Of a stretch of 5,795 nucleotides of DNA, positions 1 through 5,795 are shown in pieces. The notes under the pieces were generated by a model. That model searched no databases, was not told the origin of the DNA, and saw nothing but the letters and a program-made list of their open reading frames with translations. How positions within the stretch are numbered: position 1 is the first letter of the stretch; each line of letters opens with the position of its first letter. The DNA is from Methylobacterium sp. (GTDB taxonomy: Bacteria; Pseudomonadota; Alphaproteobacteria; Rhizobiales; Beijerinckiaceae), in assembly GCA_021154065.1 (NCBI GenBank), contig JAJKJG010000192.1, positions 1 through 5,795 of the forward strand. The letters are read 5' to 3'. The translations under genes were made by a program, and so were the position numbers.

Positions 1-2
1 CG

Positions 3-24
3 GGTGAGGGCTTACGCTCTCACC
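3..24. terminator. Hairpin downstream of frc, possible terminator
   Basis: GGTGAGGGC and GCTCTCACC form a 9-bp stem with one G-T pair around a TTAC loop. It lies about 75 bp beyond the frc stop codon. No clear T-tract follows on the minus strand, so it could be a terminator or part of the neighbouring palindromic repeat. The left side may extend beyond the window. Confidence 0.35.
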
Positions 25-38
25 GTTTGGACCGTAAT

Positions 39-95
39 CCCTCACCCGGTCGCGCCTTCGGCTCGACTCGACCTCACCCTCCGGGAGAGGTGGGC
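39..95. repeat. Palindromic intergenic repeat, REP-like
   Basis: Two short stem-loops sit side by side between the window edge and the frc stop. At 49-67, GTCG-c-GCC pairs with GGC-t-CGAC around TTC. At about 75-92, CACC-CTC pairs with GAG-a-GGTG. From memory, the CCCTCACCC...GGGAGAGG layout is common in intergenic repeats of Rhizobiales genomes, but copy number cannot be seen from one window. It probably marks the 3' end of the oxc-frc transcript. Confidence 0.4.
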
Positions 96-97
96 GA

Positions 98-1375
98 TCA
101 CTCCGCCGCGATGCGGTGGGCGCCGCCGCCGAGCGCGCCGGAGCCTTCGATCTCCTCGACCTGCGACTCCGAGAAGCCGAGCACGTCGCGCAGGATCTCC
201 TGCGTGTGCTCGCCCAAGAGCGGCGAACGCGCCACCTCGGCGGGCGAATCCGACAGCTTGATCGGGTTGCCGACCGAGACGTATTTGCCCCGCGTCGGGT
301 GGTCGACCTCGACGAGCGTGCCGGTCTCGTAGAGCGAGCGGTCCTCGATGATCTCCTTCATGGAGAGGATCGGCCCACATGGGATGTCGTACTGGTTGAG
401 GATCTCCATGGCGTCGAACTTGGTCTTGGTCATGGTCCATTCCTCGATCGTGCCGAAGACCTCGTTGAGCCGCGGCAGGCGCGCCTCCGGCTTGGCGTAG
501 CCGGGGTCGGTCTTCCACTCGGGGCGGCCGATCACGTCGCAGATCTTCTCCCAGACCGGCGCCTGGGTGATGAAGTAGATGTAGGCGTTTGGGTCGCTCT
601 CCCAGCCCTTGCACTTCAGGATGCGCCCGGGCTGGCCGCCGCCCGAATCGTTGCCGGCGCGCGGCACCGCGTCGCCGAAGGGGATGCCCTCGCCGAACTG
701 GCTGTATTCCTTGAGCGGACCATGCGCGAGCCGCTGCTGGTCGCGCAGCTTCACCCGGCACAGGTTGAGCACGCCGTCCTGCATGGCGCAGGTCACGCGC
801 TGGCCGCGGCCGGTCTTCTCGCGCTGGAACAGCGCCGTCACGATGCCGAGCCCAAGATGCAGACCGGTGCCGGAATCACCGATCTGGGCGCCGGTGACGA
901 GCGGCAGTCCGTCGCGGAACCCGGTCGTCGAGGCCGAGCCGCCGGCGCATTGCGCGACGTTCTCGTAGACCTTGCAATCCTCGTAGGGACCCGGGCCGAA
1001 GCCCTTGATCGAGGCGACGATCATGCGCGGATTGAGCTCTTGGATCTTCTCCCAGGGCAGCATGCGGTCGAGGACGCCGGGGGCGAAGTTCTCGACCAGC
1101 ACGTCGCAGGTCTTGACCAGCGCCTCCAGCACCTCGCGCCCCTTCGGGTTCTTGGTGTCGAGCGTGATCGAGCGCTTGTTGTGGTTCAGCATCGTGAAAT
1201 AGAGGCTGTCCACATTGGGGACGTCGCGGAGCTGCCCGCGGGTGATGTCGCCCGTACCCGGGCGCTCGACCTTGATCACGTCGGCGCCGAACCAGGCGAG
1301 GAGCTGCGTGCAGGTCGGCCCCGACTGCACGTGGGTGAAGTCGAGGATGCGGACGCCGTCGAGTGCCTTGCCCAT
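98..1375 (-). CDS. frc: Formyl-CoA:oxalate CoA-transferase (Frc), class III CoA-transferase
   Basis: This 425-residue cytosolic enzyme should transfer CoA from formyl-CoA to oxalate, giving oxalyl-CoA for the decarboxylase encoded upstream. The length is close to the roughly 416-428 residues of the Oxalobacter and E. coli (YfdW) enzymes. The N-terminus carries the family signature [10 protein letters not shown] with Gln17. The catalytic aspartate that forms acyl-CoA anhydrides is Asp167 in AQIGDSGTG. Other conserved blocks are VENFAPG (94-100), [10 protein letters not shown] (137-146), LRDQQRL (210-216) and PLLGEHT (385-391). Residue 48 is Gln, as I recall for YfdW, rather than the Trp of Oxalobacter. 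The flexible glycine loop reads SGGGQ (244-248), with Ser in place of the usual first Gly. The ATG at 1375 is preferred over an in-frame ATG at 1402 because it has AGAGGA six bases upstream and matches the family N-terminus. The gene starts 53 bp after oxc, implying an operon. Confidence 0.95.
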   Translation of the reverse strand: MGKALDGVRILDFTHVQSGPTCTQLLAWFGADVIKVERPGTGDITRGQLRDVPNVDSLYFTMLNHNKRSITLDTKNPKGREVLEALVKTCDVLVENFAPGVLDRMLPWEKIQELNPRMIVASIKGFGPGPYEDCKVYENVAQCAGGSASTTGFRDGLPLVTGAQIGDSGTGLHLGLGIVTALFQREKTGRGQRVTCAMQDGVLNLCRVKLRDQQRLAHGPLKEYSQFGEGIPFGDAVPRAGNDSGGGQPGRILKCKGWESDPNAYIYFITQAPVWEKICDVIGRPEWKTDPGYAKPEARLPRLNEVFGTIEEWTMTKTKFDAMEILNQYDIPCGPILSMKEIIEDRSLYETGTLVEVDHPTRGKYVSVGNPIKLSDSPAEVARSPLLGEHTQEILRDVLGFSESQVEEIEGSGALGGGAHRIAAE

Positions 1376-1381
1376 CTTCGT

Positions 1382-1387
1382 TCCTCT
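1382..1387 (-). promoter_or_regulatory. frc ribosome binding site
   Basis: AGAGGA on the minus strand, six bases before the ATG at 1375. It decides the start in favour of MGKALDG over the upstream ATG at 1402. Confidence 0.6.
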
Positions 1388-1428
1388 CGATTTCCTTTGC
1401 ATTTTCTTCGAAGAGCCCGCGCCTGGTG

Positions 1429-3183
1429 CTACTGCGTCGGCTTCTTGCGAAGCTGGCTCTGCGGGTTGAGGTTGCCGATGCGGCCGCTCTCGCTACCGGC
1501 GGCCGGGTCGATCACCGCGTTGATGAGGGTCGGCCTGCCTGAGTCCATCGCGGCATCGACGGCGCGCTTCAGCTCGTCGGGGCTCGTGGCGTTGACGCCG
1601 ACGCCGCCGAAGGCCTCCATCATCCGGTCGTAGCGCGCGTCCTTGACGAAGACGGTCGTCGCCGGATCCGACCCCGCCGGGTTCTGGTCGGTGCCGCGAT
1701 AGATGCCGTTGTTGTTGAAGACGACGACGCAGACCGGCAGGTTGTAGCGGCAGATCGTCTCGATCTCCATGCCCGAGAAGCCGAAGGCTGAGTCGCCCTC
1801 GACCGCGAGCACGGGCTTTCCGGTCTCGATCGCGGCCGCGATCGCATAGCCCATGCCGATGCCCATGACGCCCCAGGTGCCGACGTCGAGGCGCTTGCGC
1901 GGCTGGTACATGTCGATGACGCCGCGCGCGAGATCGAGCGTGTTGGCGCCCTCGTTGACGAGGATCGCGTCCGGCCGCTCCTTGATGACGGTGCGAAGCG
2001 CGCCGAGCGCGCCGTGGAAGTCCATCGGCGAGCGGTTGTTCATCAGCCGCGGCGCCATCTTGGCGACGTTCTCTTCGCGCTTCGCGTTGACGGCGCCGGT
2101 CCAATCGGCCGGCGGGGCCGGCCAGTTGCCGCCCATGCCGTCGAGGAGAGCCTCGACGCAGGAGCCGATGTCGCCGACGAGGGGCGCCGCGATCTCGACG
2201 TTCGAGTCCATCTCCTTCGGCTCGATGTCGACCTGGATAAACTTCCTCGGCGCCTCGCCCCAGGTCTTGCCCTTGCCGTGCGACAGGAGCCAGTTGAGGC
2301 GCGCGCCGATCAGCATCACGACATCGGCGTCCTTCAGCACCGTCGAGCGCGCCGCGCCCGCCGACTGCGGGTGCGTGTCGGGCAGGAGGCCTTTCGCCAT
2401 GCTCATCGGCAGGAACGGAGCGCCGCTCTTCTCGACGAGGGCGCGGATCGCATCGTCCGCCTGGGCATAGGCCGCGCCCTTGCCGAGGATGATGAGCGGG
2501 CGCTTGGCGCTCTTGAGCACCTCGAGGGCGCGCTTGACGGCGGCCGGCGCCGGAAGCTGCGCCGGGGCCGGATCGATGACCTTGACGAGCGACTTCTTGC
2601 CCGCCGCCGCATCCATGACCTGGCCGAAGAGCTTCGCCGGCAGATCGAGATAGACGCCGCCCGGGCGGCCCGAGACCGCGGCGCGGATGGCGCGCGCGAC
2701 CCCGATGCCGATGTCGGCCGCATGCAGCACGCGGAAGGCCGCCTTGCACAGCGGCTTGGCGATGGCGAGCTGGTCCATCTCCTCGTAGTCGCCCTGCTGC
2801 AGGTCGACGATCTCGCGCTCGGACGAGCCCGAGATGAGGATCATCGGGAAGCAGTTCGTGGTGGCGTTGGCGAGCGCCACGAGGCCGTTGAGAAAGCCGG
2901 GCGCCGAAACCGTGAGGCAGATGCCGGGCTGCTTCGTGAGGTAGCCGGCGATGGCGGCAGCGTTGCCGGCGTTCTGCTCGTGACGGAACGAGATGACGCG
3001 GATGCCCTCGGCCTGCGCCATGCGTCCGAAGTCGGTGATCGGGATGCCGGGCACGCCGTAGATCGTGTTTATGCCGTTGAGCTTGAGCGCGTCGATGACG
3101 AGGTGAAATCCATCCGTCAGCTCCTGCTCTATGTGCTGTGCGTCGGCTATATTTGCATCAATGCGCTGTGCTGATGCGGACAT
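1429..3183 (-). CDS. oxc: Oxalyl-CoA decarboxylase (Oxc), thiamine diphosphate enzyme
   Basis: This 584-residue cytosolic enzyme decarboxylates oxalyl-CoA to formyl-CoA and CO2, and the formyl-CoA feeds back to Frc. It has the three-domain ThDP-enzyme layout. The Pyr domain (about 20-190) has the activating glutamate Glu69 in FRHEQNAG, and Tyr133-Glu134 in QQGDYEEMD. The central domain spans about 205-350 and includes [18 protein letters not shown] sequence. The PP domain (about 385-560) has the Mg/ThDP motif GDS (463-465) through NNNG (490-493). The C-terminal lid carries ESGRI (565-569), whose Ser566 and Arg568 match the closing residues of the Oxalobacter enzyme. Conserved [17 protein letters not shown] and [12 protein letters not shown] separate it from other ThDP decarboxylases. 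The ATG at 3183 has GGGAGG seven bases upstream. An in-frame ATG at 3288 would add 35 low-complexity residues and has a poorly spaced site. Even from 3183 the N-terminus is about 12 residues longer than I recall for Oxalobacter. Confidence 0.96.
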   Translation of the reverse strand: MSASAQRIDANIADAQHIEQELTDGFHLVIDALKLNGINTIYGVPGIPITDFGRMAQAEGIRVISFRHEQNAGNAAAIAGYLTKQPGICLTVSAPGFLNGLVALANATTNCFPMILISGSSEREIVDLQQGDYEEMDQLAIAKPLCKAAFRVLHAADIGIGVARAIRAAVSGRPGGVYLDLPAKLFGQVMDAAAGKKSLVKVIDPAPAQLPAPAAVKRALEVLKSAKRPLIILGKGAAYAQADDAIRALVEKSGAPFLPMSMAKGLLPDTHPQSAGAARSTVLKDADVVMLIGARLNWLLSHGKGKTWGEAPRKFIQVDIEPKEMDSNVEIAAPLVGDIGSCVEALLDGMGGNWPAPPADWTGAVNAKREENVAKMAPRLMNNRSPMDFHGALGALRTVIKERPDAILVNEGANTLDLARGVIDMYQPRKRLDVGTWGVMGIGMGYAIAAAIETGKPVLAVEGDSAFGFSGMEIETICRYNLPVCVVVFNNNGIYRGTDQNPAGSDPATTVFVKDARYDRMMEAFGGVGVNATSPDELKRAVDAAMDSGRPTLINAVIDPAAGSESGRIGNLNPQSQLRKKPTQ

Positions 3184-3190
3184 TCCGCTT

Positions 3191-3196
3191 CCTCCC
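3191..3196 (-). promoter_or_regulatory. oxc ribosome binding site
   Basis: GGGAGG on the minus strand, seven bases before the ATG at 3183. It is a strong Shine-Dalgarno sequence and fixes the oxc start. Confidence 0.7.
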
Positions 3197-3241
3197 GGAA
3201 AACCTTTTGACTGCGGCGTTTCAGCTATCGTACTCAGAGCG

Positions 3242-3283
3242 TCAGGGCCTCTCTGCCCTCTTCTTTCGTGCCGTGGCGGCCAT
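3242..3283 (-). other. Possible 13-codon leader ORF upstream of oxc
   Basis: An ATG at 3283 opens a short frame, [13 protein letters not shown], ending in TGA at 3242, 58 bp before the oxc start. GGGAGG (3292-3297) lies eight bases upstream, which is ideal spacing for this ATG. The overlapping ATG at 3288, in the oxc frame, is only three bases away. A small stem, AGGGC-N6-GCCCT (3244-3259), overlaps the end of the frame. The strong site could also be accidental or a remnant. Nothing shows that the peptide is made. Confidence 0.2.
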
Positions 3284-3323
3284 GCCATGCTCCTCCCGTT
3301 GACTGATTGCTTGTGAGAGCCCG

Positions 3324-4058
3324 CTAGTCGAGATCAACGTGTTTTTCGACGTGCTCGGCAAGCGTCAGCGTATGGTCGCGCGCCGGGCGCTCTGCGCGTT
3401 CCGTGTCCCGGGCCTCCAGGGCGTCGATGATCCGCATGTGATCCTCCAGCGAACGCTGGGCCCGGTTCATCTCGAAAATCGTGCGGTGACGGATCGCTTT
3501 CAGGTGCAGCGTCAAATTTTCCGTCATGGAGGCAAGGGTTTCCGACCCGCTGAGGCGGATCAGAGCTTGGTGAAAGGCGATGTTGGCAGAGGAGTATTCA
3601 TCGAGATGATCGAGCAGCTCATGTTTCTCGCCGAAGCTTTGAAAAAGGGAGCGCAACGTAGCGATGCCATCATCGCTCGCATGAAGTGTGATCAGACGCG
3701 CCGCCATGCTTTCGAGCGCGGCCCAAACTTGGATCATCTCGATGATCTCGCGCTTCGTCCGGCGCACCACCATGATGCCTCGACGCGGGGCTACTCGAAC
3801 GAAACCCTCCTGCTGGAGCATGGCCACAGCTTCGCGGATAGGGGTTCGGCTGACCCCAAGACGTTCCGACAGTTCGCGTTCATCCAACATCACCGGTCCG
3901 GACGACCGATAGATGTCCATGTTGGTGATGGCCTGCTTCAAGGCGGCGTAAGCTTTCGTCTTGAAGCTTACCTCTTCGGGAAGGCGAGCAATCACAAGCT
4001 CGCCGTCCTCCCTGTCTGGCCGACGACTCAACTCTGCTGGCTTAAAAAGAGCATTCAC
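3324..4058 (-). CDS. GntR-family transcriptional regulator, FCD (FadR) subfamily
   Basis: This is a probable 244-residue DNA-binding regulator, likely of the oxalate genes. The N-terminal winged helix-turn-helix (about 33-100) contains the GntR signature: [21 protein letters not shown] (helices near 59-78), then LQQEGFVRV and the wing PRRGIMV. The rest (about 105-240) is an all-helical FCD ligand domain. His163, His207 and His229 or His236 sit where FCD metal ligands occur, but the usual Asp of the D-x3-H motif is Asn159 (NIAFH). I chose the GTG at 4058 because AAGGAG lies seven bases upstream. ATG codons at 4085, 4088 and 4121 are in frame, but none has a Shine-Dalgarno site, and 4121 lies upstream of the likely transcription start. 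The gene lies upstream of oxc in the same orientation with a 140-bp gap. Operator-like repeats over its own promoter suggest autoregulation. The effector is unknown; an oxalate-derived metabolite is a guess. Confidence 0.9.
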   Translation of the reverse strand: MNALFKPAELSRRPDREDGELVIARLPEEVSFKTKAYAALKQAITNMDIYRSSGPVMLDERELSERLGVSRTPIREAVAMLQQEGFVRVAPRRGIMVVRRTKREIIEMIQVWAALESMAARLITLHASDDGIATLRSLFQSFGEKHELLDHLDEYSSANIAFHQALIRLSGSETLASMTENLTLHLKAIRHRTIFEMNRAQRSLEDHMRIIDALEARDTERAERPARDHTLTLAEHVEKHVDLD

Positions 4059-4065
4059 ACGAAAG

Positions 4066-4071
4066 CTCCTT
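4066..4071 (-). promoter_or_regulatory. gntR ribosome binding site, supports a GTG start
   Basis: AAGGAG on the minus strand, seven bases before GTG at 4058. It is embedded in the 14-bp perfect palindrome TCCTTCGCGAAGGA (4067-4080). Confidence 0.5.
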
Positions 4072-4080
4072 CGCGAAGGA
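4067..4080. repeat. 14-bp perfect palindrome over the gntR ribosome binding site
   Basis: TCCTTCGCGAAGGA is its own reverse complement. In RNA it could fold as a short stem with a CGCG loop that hides most of the AAGGAG. In DNA it could be a protein-binding site. It may also be chance. Confidence 0.4.
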
Positions 4081-4095
4081 AACATCATGATTCGC

Positions 4096-4132
4096 TTGGC
4101 ATACCAAATACCTATTGGCATGCCAGATACCT
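4096..4132. promoter_or_regulatory. Tandem operator-like repeats at the gntR promoter
   Basis: Two 18-bp units, TTGGCATACCAAATACCT (4096-4113) and TTGGCATGCCAGATACCT (4115-4132), match at 16 of 18 positions with a 19-bp period. Each has a palindromic core: TTGG-CATA-CCAA, and the perfect TGGCATGCCA. This TGG-N4-CCA shape fits sites bound by FadR-type GntR dimers. The units cover the spacer, -10 and start region of the gntR promoter, where binding would repress. A third related site lies at 5172-5185, before the PanE-like gene. Confidence 0.6.
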
Positions 4133-4140
4133 GATGTCAA
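4112..4140 (-). promoter_or_regulatory. Putative gntR promoter
   Basis: A perfect TTGACA (4140 to 4135, minus strand) is followed after 17 bases by a weak -10, CAATAG (4117-4112). Transcription would begin near 4105, downstream of the ATG at 4121, which argues against that start codon. The -35 is good and the -10 is poor. Confidence 0.4.
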
Positions 4141-4452
4141 CACCTTTACGAAATGCGGCAGGAGTTAAGACTATAACCCTTAAAACGGAACAGGAGCCTC
4201 AAAAACGGACAGGAGCGTGCTGCGCAGACACGTTGCGCACGAGCCCGCACACGTGTGAGCAGCGCTGCGAGCAATTGCGACGCCTTGCGTTTTCAGCATG
4301 GTCGCGAAGCCATCTCATGCTCGCGCCGACCTTTTCCTCGCTGGGCTTTTCCCGCGACGTGTAGGAGCCTGCTCCCGTCAGCGTACGGGGTTTGTGGGGC
4401 TCCAATAACGCGCTCGCCACCCCGCCGGACGGATCGGAACTGGCGAAACCGC
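4141..4452. other. Gene-poor stretch with degenerate direct repeats
   Basis: No convincing gene is present here. Open frames on both strands are short, rich in Arg and Ser, and lack ribosome binding sites. The left part is A/T-richer than the flanking genes and holds three related units: AAATGCGGCAGGAG (4151-4164), AAAACGGAACAGGAG (4182-4196) and AAAAACGGACAGGAG (4201-4215). Repeated terminal motifs of this kind occur at the ends of some insertion sequences, so this may be an element remnant. No transposase or matching inverted end is visible. A weak stem, CCCGT-N6-ACGGG (4377-4392), lies beyond the end of the gene at 4453. Confidence 0.35.
4151..4215. repeat. Three degenerate copies of an AAA-CGG-CAGGAG motif
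   Basis: The copies start at 4151, 4182 and 4201. The second and third are nearly adjacent and differ mainly by moving one A. The spacing is uneven (31 and 19 bp), so this is not a simple tandem repeat. The function is unknown. Confidence 0.4.
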
Positions 4453-5127
4453 TCAGCCGCCGTGAAAGCCCTCAAGACGGCTCTCATGGAAGCCGATCGC
4501 TGATTTGAAATCCGCTGATTTCGCAGCCTCGATCACCCTGCTGATGAACATATCGTAAGCCGCGTTGGCATCCTGGCTTGCGCGAGCGGCGGCGCCCTTC
4601 TCCTCGGGCCCTCCATAATCGGGGCCTTGCATCAGAGCGTCGTCGCCTTGGTAGCGATGGGGGGAGACGAACACGACATCGCCTTCAGGGTTTTGCTCGG
4701 CTACATGGCGCGAGGTTCGCGCAAGGCTGAAGACGCCGTTCGCGTCAGGCGACGACGTGATTCGGAGGCCGTGCAAAACCTCGGTCTTGGTTTCGGCGTT
4801 CCTCCGCGTATCGCGATCGAACGCATCGCGGGGATAGATCCGCTCGATTGTGAGGCGATCGTGGATGTTCGCTTCCGGCATCTGACCCGCTCTCCATTCT
4901 TTCCGAACAGATCTGCCGACGAGCGCTGCCGGCGGTATCTGAGACCCGTGATCCGAGGCACCCAGATACTCGATCCAATATCCGCCAATGTCGAGAGCGG
5001 GTGCGGCGTTCCGCTTAGGCCCATGGCGGTTGTCTGCGGGGTGCGATCTGAACGCGGAAACCGCACCCGACCAGAAGAAAAAGCCAGTTGAGCCCAGTGA
5101 AGCAAGTTTTTGGCGGGCCGAGAACAC
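4453..5127 (-). CDS. Hypothetical protein, possibly exported
   Basis: I do not recognise this 224-residue protein. The N-terminus looks like a weak signal peptide: basic Arg5 and Lys7, a hydrophobic stretch around GFFFWSGAV (15-23), and a VSA site ending near residue 25. The remainder is polar and mixed, with no further membrane segment. Visible features are GGYWIEYLG near 50, an Asp/Arg-rich middle (RIYPRDAFDRDTRRN), VVFVSPHRY near 150, and a C-terminal KSADFKSA repeat. Balanced amino acid use favours this strand over the Arg-rich antisense frame. Codons ending in A or T are more frequent than in oxc and frc, hinting at separate origin. An in-frame TAG lies just before the ATG at 5127, and no good Shine-Dalgarno site precedes it. 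It could be a real small secreted protein or a decaying gene. Nothing ties it to oxalate. Confidence 0.5.
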   Translation of the reverse strand: MFSARQKLASLGSTGFFFWSGAVSAFRSHPADNRHGPKRNAAPALDIGGYWIEYLGASDHGSQIPPAALVGRSVRKEWRAGQMPEANIHDRLTIERIYPRDAFDRDTRRNAETKTEVLHGLRITSSPDANGVFSLARTSRHVAEQNPEGDVVFVSPHRYQGDDALMQGPDYGGPEEKGAAARASQDANAAYDMFISRVIEAAKSADFKSAIGFHESRLEGFHGG

Positions 5128-5169
5128 ATTCTGACTAGCGGAGCTATCAAAGCCGTGCTACGGAGGGCT

Positions 5170-5196
5170 CAGGCATACCAGATACAAAATGCCAGG
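5170..5196. promoter_or_regulatory. Operator-like site before the PanE-like gene
   Basis: GGCATACCAGATAC (5172-5185) matches both units at the gntR promoter: one difference from GGCATACCAAATAC and one from GGCATGCCAGATAC. An inverted GGCAT (5172-5176) and ATGCC (5189-5193) pair flanks it. The site is about 90 bp before the PanE-like start and about 45 bp before the divergent gene at 5127. It is probably a target of the same GntR regulator (inference). Confidence 0.5.
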
Positions 5197-5262
5197 CTGC
5201 CTTCGGCTTTGACCGCGCCGCTGCAAAGAGGACCGCGCAAGAGCCTAAAGCAGGGCCCATAT

Positions 5263-5267
5263 GGAGG
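5263..5267 (+). promoter_or_regulatory. Ribosome binding site of the PanE-like gene
   Basis: GGAGG, eight bases before the ATG at 5276, fixes the start of the PanE-like gene. Confidence 0.7.
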
Positions 5268-5275
5268 AACGCACA

Positions 5276-5795
5276 ATGAAGGTCTGCATCTTCGGCGCCG
5301 GCGCGATCGGCGGCTATTTGGGCGTGCAACTTGCCCAGGCCGGCGCCGAGGTCAGCCTCGTGGCGCGCGGCCCGCACCTCGAGGCGATGCGCAAGAACGG
5401 CGTGCGGCTCCTCAAAGGCGATGAGGAAATCGTCGCGCATCCGACCTGCACGAACGATCCCGCCGAACTCGGGGTCCAGGATTGCGTCATCGTCGGCCTG
5501 AAGGGCCACCAACTCAGCAGCGCCGTGGAGTCCATGCAGCCGCTGCTCGGCAACGACACGACGATGGTCACCGCCGTCAACGGCATCCCGTATTGGTATT
5601 TCTACAAGCATGGCGGCAAGCAAGAGGGGGCTACGCTGGAGAGCGTCGATCCCGGCGGCCGGCAGTGGCGGGAGCTGCGTCCCGAGCGCGCCATCGGCTG
5701 CATCGTTTACCCGGCGACGGAGGTCGTCGAGCCGGGCGACAACCGGCACGTCTCCGGCGACAAGTTTCCGGTTGGCGAGCCGTCCGGCGAAAGGA
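5276..5795 (+). CDS. PanE/ApbA-family reductase, 3' truncated by window edge; candidate oxalyl-CoA reductase
   Basis: The first 173 residues are visible and the frame stays open to the window end; full family members have about 300-350. The N-terminal Rossmann fold begins MKVCIFGAGAIGGYLG (GxGxxG at 7-12). Arg31 in LVARGPHL is where PanE enzymes hold the NADP phosphate, so NADPH is likely. Lys76 (GLKGHQ) and Asn102 (TAVNGIPYW) match the catalytic or substrate-binding Lys and Asn of E. coli PanE. Ketopantoate reductase in pantothenate synthesis is the textbook activity, but the neighbourhood argues for oxalate use. In Methylobacterium extorquens a PanE paralogue (PanE2) is linked to reduction of oxalyl-CoA to glyoxylate, the assimilatory route from oxalate. 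It is transcribed away from gntR, oxc and frc, and has an upstream site like the gntR operators. Family assignment is firm; the specific substrate is inference. Confidence 0.85.
   Translation, partial: MKVCIFGAGAIGGYLGVQLAQAGAEVSLVARGPHLEAMRKNGVRLLKGDEEIVAHPTCTNDPAELGVQDCVIVGLKGHQLSSAVESMQPLLGNDTTMVTAVNGIPYWYFYKHGGKQEGATLESVDPGGRQWRELRPERAIGCIVYPATEVVEPGDNRHVSGDKFPVGEPSGER

Noticed and set aside
116..1633. Long open frame on the plus strand (505 codons) opposite frc
   Set aside because: It is an antisense shadow: the minus strand encodes a clearly recognisable Frc and the 3' end of Oxc, and high GC keeps antisense frames open.
2014..3174. 386-codon plus-strand frame opposite oxc
   Set aside because: It is very rich in Arg, Ala and Asp and matches no family. 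The minus-strand Oxc has all its catalytic motifs.
3155..3177. Inverted repeat GCATCA/TGATGC with an 11-base loop in the first codons of oxc
   Set aside because: The arms are short, and such repeats are expected by chance in Ala/Asp-rich coding sequence. I see no support for a function.
3339..4364. 341-codon plus-strand frame opposite gntR
   Set aside because: The minus strand carries an intact GntR helix-turn-helix, and this frame has no ribosome binding site or recognisable motif.
4199..4503. Short frames on both strands in the gene-poor stretch (4199-4420 minus, 4255-4503 plus, 4293-4487 minus)
   Set aside because: They overlap each other, lack ribosome binding sites, have biased composition and show no recognisable domain.
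4498..4521. Direct repeat CGCTGATTT, 15 bp apart
   Set aside because: It lies inside the hypothetical gene and simply encodes the KSADFKSA peptide repeat. It is too short to suggest a mobile element or CRISPR.
4627..5091. 154-codon plus-strand frame opposite the hypothetical gene
   Set aside because: It is Arg-rich with shadow-like composition. The minus-strand frame is longer and better balanced, though that gene is itself only moderately certain.
1..5795. CRISPR arrays, tRNA or rRNA genes, complete insertion sequences
   Set aside because: I saw no regularly spaced repeats, tRNA-like folds, rRNA sequence or transposase motifs on either strand.

Overview
The window reads as part of an oxalate-degradation locus from a GC-rich alphaproteobacterium. 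A Rhizobiales-type genome (Bradyrhizobium/Methylobacterium-like) is the best guess. This rests on the base composition, the palindromic 'CTCACCC...GGGAGAGG' intergenic repeat at the left edge, and the gene set. No taxonomic marker is present, so the placement is inference.

Layout, left to right: a short palindromic repeat/terminator region (1-97); frc, formyl-CoA:oxalate CoA-transferase (98-1375, minus); oxc, oxalyl-CoA decarboxylase (1429-3183, minus), 53 bp upstream of frc and probably co-transcribed with it; a GntR/FCD-family regulator (3324-4058, minus, probable GTG start); a gene-poor stretch (about 4059-4452) holding the regulator's promoter, two operator-like repeats and a cluster of degenerate direct repeats; an unrecognised gene, possibly encoding an exported protein (4453-5127, minus); and the 5' part of a PanE/ApbA (ketopantoate reductase) family gene (5276 to the window end, plus), which is cut off by the window edge.

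How they fit together: Frc moves CoA from formyl-CoA to oxalate, giving oxalyl-CoA and formate. Oxc, which depends on thiamine diphosphate, decarboxylates oxalyl-CoA to formyl-CoA and CO2. This is the classic oxalotrophic cycle that supplies formate for energy. A PanE-like reductase next to it suggests an assimilatory branch from oxalyl-CoA to glyoxylate, as described for PanE2 in Methylobacterium extorquens. The assignment here is inference.

The most interesting non-coding signal is a GGCAT(A/G)CCA-(A/G)ATAC motif. It occurs twice in tandem, 19 bp apart, over the putative gntR promoter, and once more in front of the PanE-like gene more than 1 kb away. This suggests that one GntR protein controls itself and the reductase branch. 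The intervening 4141-5127 segment has more A/T-ending codons and no recognisable link to oxalate, so it may be a later insertion between two once-adjacent divergent genes.
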